Of a stretch of DNA of 64,000 bases, positions 58,687 to 64,000 are shown in pieces. This DNA comes from Citrifermentans bemidjiense Bem (GTDB lineage Bacteria; Desulfobacterota; Desulfuromonadia; Geobacterales; Geobacteraceae). Position 1 is the stretch's first letter, and every line of letters starts with the position of its first letter. The DNA lies in NCBI RefSeq assembly GCF_000020725.1, contig NC_011146.1, positions 248,001 to 312,000 on the forward strand. Direction: 5' to 3'. The notes under the pieces are model-generated. The model ran no database searches, had not been told where the DNA came from, and saw only the letters and a list, made by a program, of their open reading frames with translations. The translations under genes and the position numbers were made by a program.

Positions 58687-58963
58687 GCCTTTCTCCTTGC
58701 CGGTGATGCGCCAACGCGTTACAGGTGGCGAACGATGTTTTGATACGTCTGCCTTATCGGGGAGGGTCGAGAAAACTTGACGGGTCATGTAAACAAAAGA
58801 TGGCGAATTTGCATAAAATAATCTGGCAAGGGGGAGGGGGGAGCTGTTTTAGAGCTGAGGCAAAAAACAAGCCGGGTCCGGGAAAAAGTTGTGCCTTGGC
58901 GCCCGCAAAACATGGTAGTCTAGACGCCGCCAGGGAATCCAAGAGGTTGAAGGGAGGTCGGGA

Positions 58964-59785
58964 ATGGACGAGATCATTTCTGCAGAGATACGCCGCTTCG
59001 TTCAGGAAGAAAGCGGCAACCGGTTCGGTGAGAGCGGGGAGCGCTATTTCGACGACCCCCTAGTCGGGTTCGCCGCGGCGGACGATCCCCTTTTCCTCAA
59101 ATACAAAGAGGTGATCGGGGAATTCCACTTAACCCCTGAGGAACTGGCTGAAACCGCGGAAGGAGGTTGCTGGCATCCCCGTACCGTGATCTGCTGGGTG
59201 CTTCCTATCACCGAGGCCACGCGCGCCAGCAACCGGCCGGAGACGATGTACCCGTCACGTGCCTGGGCGCAAACCCGGCACCACGGCGAAACCTTCAACA
59301 CCTCGCTGCGCCGACACCTGGTCCGGTTTTTGGTTGAGCGCGGCCACCGCGCTTTAGCACCGCAACTGCACCCAGGCTGGCGCGAGTACGGCGAAACTCC
59401 GGTCGGGATCGCTTCATCTTGGTCCGAGCGCCATGCCGCCTACGCCGCCGGTTTCGGCACCTTCAGCCTGAACGACGCGCTCATAACCGAGCGCGGCATA
59501 GCGCACCGGTTGGGAACGGTGATTACCGACCTGGCCCTCACGCCTTCGCCGCGCCCCTATCTGCACCACAAGATCAACTGCCTGTGGCACCGCAACGGGA
59601 CCTGCGGCGCCTGCATCGGCCGCTGCCCGGTTGGGGCACTTTCCAAGGAGGGGCACGACAAGCGGATCTGCCGCGACCACGTCTACGGCACCATCCCTGC
59701 CAAGGTGGCCGAGCAATACCAGGTCGCCAGCACCGGCTGCGGTCTCTGCCAGACCAGGGTTCCCTGCGAGGGAAAGATTCCGTAA
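58964..59785 (+). CDS. QueG-like 4Fe-4S protein
   Basis: A 273-residue cytoplasmic iron-sulfur protein resembling epoxyqueuosine reductase. Cysteines lie in CGACIGRCPVGAL plus a later CR, and in the second group CGLCQTRVPC, which fits two 4Fe-4S clusters. The N-terminal half (PRTVICWVLPITEATRASN and AAYAAGFGTFSLNDALIT) is like the cobalamin-binding part of QueG. It differs from QueG in length and motif detail, so a related reductase is possible. GGAGG-like bases precede the ATG. No neighbouring queuosine genes. Confidence 0.7.
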   Translation: MDEIISAEIRRFVQEESGNRFGESGERYFDDPLVGFAAADDPLFLKYKEVIGEFHLTPEELAETAEGGCWHPRTVICWVLPITEATRASNRPETMYPSRAWAQTRHHGETFNTSLRRHLVRFLVERGHRALAPQLHPGWREYGETPVGIASSWSERHAAYAAGFGTFSLNDALITERGIAHRLGTVITDLALTPSPRPYLHHKINCLWHRNGTCGACIGRCPVGALSKEGHDKRICRDHVYGTIPAKVAEQYQVASTGCGLCQTRVPCEGKIP

Positions 59786-59860
59786 CCGGGCGCTGCCAAA
59801 AGGGGACCCCTCCCAGTTGCGGGGGGAAAGGCGTGCAACCGCTGCGTTGCCATCGGATGC

Positions 59861-59894
59861 CCCCTCCCTGTCCCTCCCCCTCCTGGGGAGGGGA
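59861..59894. repeat. CCCTCCCC/GGGGAGGG palindrome (copy 1)
   Basis: A C-rich arm with CCCTGTCCCTCCCCC followed by GGGGAGGGGAC. Copies 2 and 3 are at 61101 and 62594. Confidence 0.7.
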
Positions 59895-59972
59895 CGAGAC
59901 AGCCGCAGCGTGATGAGATGGTATGGGAGGTCGGGAGGGGGGAAGGCCGCGGGAGGGGGAAAGGTTTTTCCG

Positions 59973-60054
59973 GAAGCTGGAGCTTCGGCAGGCCTTTTCC
60001 TGGTTCCCAAGCTCCAGCTTGGGAACCCAATGCGGCGCGAAGCTCCAGCTTCGC
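59973..60054. repeat. Three palindromes with GCTCCAGCTT core
   Basis: GAAGCTGGAGCTTC (59973-59986), a 26-base palindrome centred on AAGCTCCAGCTT (60002-60027), and GCGAAGCTCCAGCTTCGC (60037-60054). Confidence 0.8.
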
Positions 60055-60075
60055 ATCTACTGGAAGCTGAACGAG

Positions 60076-60130
60076 AAAAAGGGGACAGGCTACTTTTTGA
60101 TTTGAAAAAGTAGCCTGTCCCCCTTTTTTT
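60076..60130. repeat. REP-like palindrome (copy 2), also sucD terminator
   Basis: Same arms as copy 1 at 34679 (GGGGACAGGCTACTTTTT and complement) with a different loop. The A and T runs at its ends and its place just past the sucD stop suit a rho-independent terminator. Confidence 0.85.
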
Positions 60131-60150
60131 GCCGCGACTGCAGCCCAACG

Positions 60151-61047
60151 TCACTTCTGCTTCTTGCCGTTTCCCTTTGAACCCATCGCCGTCTGCATCG
60201 CCTCCCCCATTTTGGTGGGGCTCGTCGCGACGGTTACGCCGCATTCGGTGAGGGTGCGGATCTTGTCCGCAGCTTTTCCCTTGCCGCCGGTGATGATGGC
60301 GCCGGCATGCCCCATCCTCTTTCCCGGCGGCGCGGTCACGCCTGCGATAAACGCCGCGACCGGCTTCTTCATGTGCGTCTGAATCCAGACCGCCGCCTCT
60401 TCCTCCGCGGCTCCCCCGATCTCGCCGATCATGAAAACTCCCTCGGTGCCGGGGTCCTCGTTGAACATCTTCAGCACGTCCACGAAGTTCATCCCGATGA
60501 TGGGATCCCCCCCGATGCCGACGCAGGTCGACTGGCCGAGCCCCATGTCGGTGAGCTGCTTGACCGCCTCGTAGGTGAGGGTGCCGCTGCGGGAGACGAC
60601 GCCGATCTTGCCGGGCTTGTGGATGTGACCCGGCATGATGCCGATCTTGCATTCCCCGGGGGTGATGACGCCGGGGCAGTTGGGGCCGACCAGGCGCAGC
60701 TTGCTTTGCTGCAGGACCGCCTTCACCGGCACCATGTCGCGCACCGGAATCCCCTCGGTGATGCAAACTGCCAGTTCAAGACCGGCGGCAGCCGCTTCCA
60801 GGATGGCGTCAGCGGCGCCGGGAGGCGGCACGAAGATCATGGAGACGTTGGCGCTGGTGTACTTCACCGCCTCGGCCACCGTGTTGAAGACCGGGATACC
60901 TTCGATGTGAATCCCCCCTTTGCCGGGGGTGACCCCCGCTACCACGTTGCTGCCGTACTCGCGGCACTGCTGGGTGTGAAAGAGCCCGCTGCGGCCGGTG
61001 ATCCCCTGCACCACGATTCTCGACGACTTATTGATCAATATGGACAT
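60151..61047 (-). CDS. sucD: Succinyl-CoA synthetase alpha subunit
   Basis: A 298-residue subunit with the CoA-binding Rossmann domain ([21 protein letters not shown]) and the ligase domain. The phospho-histidine lies in the [14 protein letters not shown] segment. With SucC it converts succinyl-CoA to succinate while making ATP or GTP. GGAGAG precedes the ATG. It lies 111 bases downstream of sucC; that gap holds a palindromic repeat. Confidence 0.97.
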   Translation of the reverse strand: MSILINKSSRIVVQGITGRSGLFHTQQCREYGSNVVAGVTPGKGGIHIEGIPVFNTVAEAVKYTSANVSMIFVPPPGAADAILEAAAAGLELAVCITEGIPVRDMVPVKAVLQQSKLRLVGPNCPGVITPGECKIGIMPGHIHKPGKIGVVSRSGTLTYEAVKQLTDMGLGQSTCVGIGGDPIIGMNFVDVLKMFNEDPGTEGVFMIGEIGGAAEEEAAVWIQTHMKKPVAAFIAGVTAPPGKRMGHAGAIITGGKGKAADKIRTLTECGVTVATSPTKMGEAMQTAMGSKGNGKKQK

Positions 61048-61100
61048 ATGAACTCTCCGGTTAAGTATGGGTCATAAACGGGATTCCTCGGAACCTGGCG

Positions 61101-61136
61101 TCCCCTCCCCCTTTGGGGGAGGGACAGGGTGAGGGA
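61101..61136. repeat. CCCTCCCC/GGGGAGGG palindrome (copy 2) in the sucC-sucD gap
   Basis: CCCCTCCCCC pairs with GGGGGAGGGA and continues into CAGGGTGAGGG. It sits inside the sucCD operon. Confidence 0.8.
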
Positions 61137-61158
61137 AGACCTGTCGCAGTCGCCGAAG

Positions 61159-62319
61159 CTACCCCGCCAGCATCTTCACGATTCGCGCGGCCGCGTCCCC
61201 AAGGTTGTCGCCGCATTGCACGTTGAGGCCGCTCTCGGTAAGAAGCCTCTTCCCTTCCTCGACCTGGCTCCCGTCCATGCGGACTACTATGGGGAGGGTG
61301 CAGTTCACCTCGCTGGCGGCCTCGATGATGCCGTGGGCGATCACGTCGCAGCGCATGATCCCGCCGAAGATGTTGACGAAGATCCCTTTCACGTCGCTGT
61401 CCTGAAGGATGATCTTGAACGCCTCGGCCACCTTCTCGCGGGTGGCCCCCCCTCCGACGTCGAGGAAGTTCGCAGGCTCGCCGCCGAATTCCTTCAGGAC
61501 GTCTAGGGTAGCCATGGCGAGGCCTGCGCCGTTCACTAGGCAGCCGATGGTGCCGGTGAGCTTGATGTAGGCGAGATCGTATTTCCCTGCGTTGATCTCC
61601 AGGGGGTCCAACTGGGAGTAGTCCATCATGTCGGGGTATTCCCGGTGTCTGAAGATGGCGTTGTCGTCGAAGGTGATCTTGGCATCCATGGCCATGAGCC
61701 AACCGGCGCGGGTCACCACCAGCGGGTTGATCTCCACCAGGGCGCAGTCCTTCTCCAGGCAGACGCGGTAGAGGTTGAGGATGAGGCTGACGCAGTCCTC
61801 GCAGACGCTCCCGGAGAGGCCCAGCTGCAGGGCGATGTGGCGCGCCTGGAACGACCTGAGCCCGGTGAAGGGGTCGATGGTTAGGGTGTGGATCTTTTCC
61901 GGGCTCCTCGTCGCCACTTCCTCTATCTCCATCCCCCCCTCTGCGGAGGCGATCAGGATGTAGCGGGAAGTGCCGCGGTCCAGGGTAATGGAGAGGTAGA
62001 ATTCGCGGGCGATGTCGACCGCCTCCTCGACCAGGATGCGCCTCACCTTGAGCCCTTCCGGCCCGGTCTGCGGGGTCACCAGGGTCTTTCCGAACAGCTC
62101 CTTGGCGAGGTCCTGGGCCTGTTCGGGGTGGTGCACCAGCTTGACCCCGCCGGCCTTCCCGCGTCCGCCGGCGTAGATCTGGGCCTTGACCACGCAGCGC
62201 CCGCCCATCTCCTTCGCGGCGCGCTCGACTTGGTCCGCGGTCAGGGCCACACGCCCGCGGGGCACCGGGATCCCGAATGTGCTCAGTATTTCCTTCGCCT
62301 GATATTCATGGATGTTCAT
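61159..62319 (-). CDS. sucC: Succinyl-CoA synthetase beta subunit
   Basis: A 386-residue ATP-grasp subunit that binds the nucleotide and succinate. Its opening [22 protein letters not shown], the [16 protein letters not shown] loop, and EINPLVV and [10 protein letters not shown] motifs are diagnostic. The second of two consecutive ATG codons is chosen since it gives the usual N-terminus and better spacing from AGGAG. First gene of sucCD. Confidence 0.97.
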   Translation of the reverse strand: MNIHEYQAKEILSTFGIPVPRGRVALTADQVERAAKEMGGRCVVKAQIYAGGRGKAGGVKLVHHPEQAQDLAKELFGKTLVTPQTGPEGLKVRRILVEEAVDIAREFYLSITLDRGTSRYILIASAEGGMEIEEVATRSPEKIHTLTIDPFTGLRSFQARHIALQLGLSGSVCEDCVSLILNLYRVCLEKDCALVEINPLVVTRAGWLMAMDAKITFDDNAIFRHREYPDMMDYSQLDPLEINAGKYDLAYIKLTGTIGCLVNGAGLAMATLDVLKEFGGEPANFLDVGGGATREKVAEAFKIILQDSDVKGIFVNIFGGIMRCDVIAHGIIEAASEVNCTLPIVVRMDGSQVEEGKRLLTESGLNVQCGDNLGDAAARIVKMLAG

Positions 62320-62593
62320 CATGATCTCCTGTCCTGCAGCTTGTGGTTCGGTTGCGGACCGGACGGCGCCGCACGTTATTGTTCTACCAGCCTTTTCTAA
62401 GAAAAAAAGTGGCGCAGCCTTTTAATTTTATCCCGGACTGGCAGACAGGGCAGGGGAGGTCGCGTAAGGTCTTGGAATAGGAGTGAAAAACTAGAAGCTG
62501 GTAGGGGGAGTGACAAGGGGGGAGCAACCGCTCTTCCCATTAGAGCAAAAGAGTGGCAGTAAAAAGCTCATCTGTGATTCCGGTAAACTCAGA

Positions 62594-62633
62594 GTCCCCT
62601 CCCCCCCTGCGGGGGAGGGACAGGGTGGGGGGG
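62594..62633. repeat. CCCTCCCC/GGGGAGGG palindrome (copy 3)
   Basis: CCCCTCCCCCCC and GGGGGAGGGACAGGGTGGGG, closely like copy 2. Confidence 0.8.
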
Positions 62634-62680
62634 AAGGTGCCGTCAAAGGGGGGCGTCTACGGGAAAGGGACCGGATCGCA

Positions 62681-62710
62681 GGGGGACAGGCACCTTCGGA
62701 GCCAGTCCCC
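62681..62710. repeat. REP-like palindrome (variant)
   Basis: GGGGACAGGCACC pairs with GGAGCCAGTCCCC with two symmetrical A-A mismatches. It shares the GGGGACAGGC start with the copies at 34679 and 60076. Confidence 0.75.
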
Positions 62711-62734
62711 TAGGTCGCGCCTTCATCAGCCCCC

Positions 62735-63055
62735 CTACTCCGTCTGGATATTGCGGCGAACCTTGGTTTTCTCCGGCCCCCGGGTGCACTCCAACTCGAC
62801 CTCCGAGATTCTCCTGAAACTCCCTCCCGGGTTTTTCCTGGCTGCCCGCACCTGCCGCTCCAGTGCAATTTTCCGGCACTGCTCCAGTACGGCCCCAATA
62901 TCGGCACCGGCGATGCCGCTGACCTCGAACCGGTGCTTTCGGGCCACTATCCCTTCCCCTTGGGTGCTGACGATGTTCCCCTGGCAGACCAGCTCTTCGG
63001 CCTGAGCGGCCCCGGCCGTAAGGAGGAGTATCGCTATCGGTAATATCTTGGTCAT
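62735..63055 (-). CDS. Small secreted protein of unknown function
   Basis: A 106-residue protein with a signal peptide ending near AQA-EE (about residue 19). The mature part has two cysteines that might form a disulfide and ends in a basic stretch. No family is recognised. AAAGGAG precedes the chosen ATG; an upstream start lacks a proper signal sequence. It lies 23 bases after a DUF4124-type gene, likely the same operon. Confidence 0.7.
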   Translation of the reverse strand: MTKILPIAILLLTAGAAQAEELVCQGNIVSTQGEGIVARKHRFEVSGIAGADIGAVLEQCRKIALERQVRAARKNPGGSFRRISEVELECTRGPEKTKVRRNIQTE

Positions 63056-63078
63056 CTGAGCTCCTTTATCCTGCTGGG

Positions 63079-63537
63079 TCACTCTTCCAGGGTGCGGCGA
63101 TGCCTCCTGAGAGCCCTCTGGTCTCCCCCTGCCGACCGCTGCTGCCGTTCCGCGGAAACGGAGCGGGAAGGTGCCGCCGGTACCGGCGCTACGGCGGCCG
63201 CCGGAGCAGGAGCTGCGATGGGCGCGGCCGCGGGCGCTATGGGCTGAGGCTGAGGGACCTGCGCCGACTGCACTAACTGAGGTGCCTGTGGCGGGGAGGA
63301 CGCTGCGCCGCCCGGCGCTGTCGGTGCCGTCGGCGTGCCCGGGCTGGCGAGGGCTGGTCCCCCCTTTTTGCCGGTCGCAACGTCGAGCACCCGCGCTCTT
63401 TTGAGGTACCGGGCCGGGATCTCGTGGAGGCTGTTGGTATAGAAGGTGGTTCCCTTTGAGTCCTTCCAGGTGTACATCTCCGCCGCGGCGGCGGACGCAG
63501 TCAGGGCGAAAGCCAGCAGCATCACGAGTGTCTTCAT
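63079..63537 (-). CDS. Exported DUF4124-like protein
   Basis: A 152-residue protein. A signal peptide (about 1-19, ending AAA-EM) is followed by a DUF4124-like N-terminal domain (MYTWKDSKGTTFYTNSLHEIPARY). A long Ala/Pro/Gln-rich linker then leads to a basic C-terminus. DUF4124 domains occur in periplasmic proteins of unknown function. GGAGGAAC precedes the ATG. It forms a probable operon with the small secreted protein. Confidence 0.78.
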   Translation of the reverse strand: MKTLVMLLAFALTASAAAAEMYTWKDSKGTTFYTNSLHEIPARYLKRARVLDVATGKKGGPALASPGTPTAPTAPGGAASSPPQAPQLVQSAQVPQPQPIAPAAAPIAAPAPAAAVAPVPAAPSRSVSAERQQRSAGGDQRALRRHRRTLEE

Positions 63538-63746
63538 TGTTCCTCCAGGGCCTGCAATCTGAACCTGGTTATTATTGAGGATAACCGGCGTCCGTTCAAC
63601 CTAAAAATAGACCTAAAAGGTATCGGCAATATCCAGCAATGCCTTAGCTCCATCTCAGTGCAACTGTCATGAATAATTAACCCCATTGTGATATCCTAAG
63701 GGCTATGAGAAAAGGGGCAACGAAGAGCCTATAGGAGAAAAAAGCC

Positions 63747-64000
63747 ATGAGGAAAGCAACATTTTTTGCAGGATTGCTGACAGTTTTAGTGGCGTCAGTT
63801 CTGGTTGTTCTTGAATCTGGTAAAGATTCGGCAATAGTTAACGCTGCTTCGCGGATCAAGGTCTTTTCAGCCGAGAAGGGGACCTATGTCATGAGCGACG
63901 AAATAGTGAAAAGCAAAGATGAGTGGAAGAAAATACTGACTCCGGAACAGTACCATGTACTGAGGGAGAAGGGGACCGAGCGCGCTTTCTCAGGTAAATA
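63747..64000 (+). CDS. msrB: Exported peptide-methionine (R)-S-oxide reductase MsrB, 5' part
   Basis: An open frame that runs off the window end. It begins with a hydrophobic signal-like segment ([21 protein letters not shown]). The MsrB opening follows ([28 protein letters not shown]), the substrate-side start of the family. MsrB reduces methionine R-sulfoxide in oxidised proteins, and the leader implies a periplasmic enzyme. AGGAGA precedes the ATG. The catalytic cysteine and zinc site would lie beyond the window. Confidence 0.85.
   Translation, partial: MRKATFFAGLLTVLVASVLVVLESGKDSAIVNAASRIKVFSAEKGTYVMSDEIVKSKDEWKKILTPEQYHVLREKGTERAFSGK

Larger units (their letters stand above)
59786..60150. 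other. Repeat-filled intergenic region
   Basis: Between the QueG-like gene and sucD lie a CCCTCCC/GGGAGGG palindrome (59861-59894), three GCTCCAGCTT palindromes (59973-60054) and a REP-like palindrome (60076-60130). I see no gene in this stretch. Confidence 0.7.
62323..62734. other. Intergenic region upstream of sucC with repeats
   Basis: A gap of about 410 bases. It carries the third CCCTCCCC palindrome (62594-62633) and a REP-like palindrome (62681-62710). No gene was recognised. Confidence 0.6.

Overview
The window is a high-GC chromosomal segment from a Deltaproteobacterium, most likely a Geobacter-type organism (Geobacteraceae; Citrifermentans or Geomonas would fit). I infer this from the gene content: futalosine-type menaquinone genes, an acetate permease, several chemoreceptors, the PrkA/YeaH/SpoVR set, DUF507 genes beside groESL, and dense families of short palindromic intergenic repeats. 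It is mostly ordinary core genome. No prophage, transposase, CRISPR array or rRNA operon was seen.

Layout. 0-3.7 kb, minus strand: tRNA-Ser, the signal recognition particle RNA, dnaX, ybaB and recR, plus a small coiled-coil gene. 3.9-9.5 kb, plus strand: mfd followed by two exported PpiC/SurA-type prolyl isomerases. 9.5-17.6 kb: a CbpA-type DnaJ, an FAD oxidoreductase, a four-helix-bundle protein with a very odd repeat insert, an M50-like membrane protein, a Bcp peroxiredoxin, a MocR regulator divergent from a PNPOx-like gene, a lipid A acyltransferase and a 52-residue membrane protein. 17.7-25 kb: PEP carboxylase, a membrane protein, an acetate permease and a large chemoreceptor. 25.1-26.7 kb: an AT-richer stretch with a glycosyltransferase, 21-bp repeats and tRNA-Pro. 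27-32.1 kb: five menaquinone genes in a row (UbiD-, UbiA- and UbiX-type, then mqnE and mqnC). 32.2-41.9 kb: hisC, RNase D, a DUF72 gene, rsmE and prmA, a PPDK/PEP-synthase regulator, a response regulator, a DegP-type protease and a metallo-beta-lactamase-fold hydrolase. 42-45.2 kb: a probable 6S RNA, two DUF507 genes, and a CIRCE-controlled groESL operon. 45.4-48.5 kb: a HEAT-repeat protein and an HD-GYP protein. 49.5-57.3 kb: prkA, yeaH, spoVR and a second divergent prkA. 57.5-64 kb: another chemoreceptor, a QueG-like Fe-S protein, sucCD, two small secreted proteins and the start of an exported msrB.

How the genes work together. Central carbon flow is represented by acetate uptake, PEP carboxylase, succinyl-CoA synthetase and the PEP/pyruvate regulator. 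Respiratory quinone synthesis is represented by the mqn block. Envelope and protein quality control is represented by PpiC proteins, DegP, GroESL, DnaJ and MsrB, and stress or stationary-phase signalling by the PrkA group and 6S RNA.

Points most worth a second look: a ten-A slippery run in dnaX; inverted 9-bp repeat arrays inside the four-helix-bundle gene; the four-gene PrkA cluster whose second kinase-like protein has an altered Walker B motif and whose gaps are each filled with a different short repeat; REP-like palindromes apparently reused as terminators; and the 6S-like RNA. All identifications come from reading the sequence and from family knowledge; no search was run.
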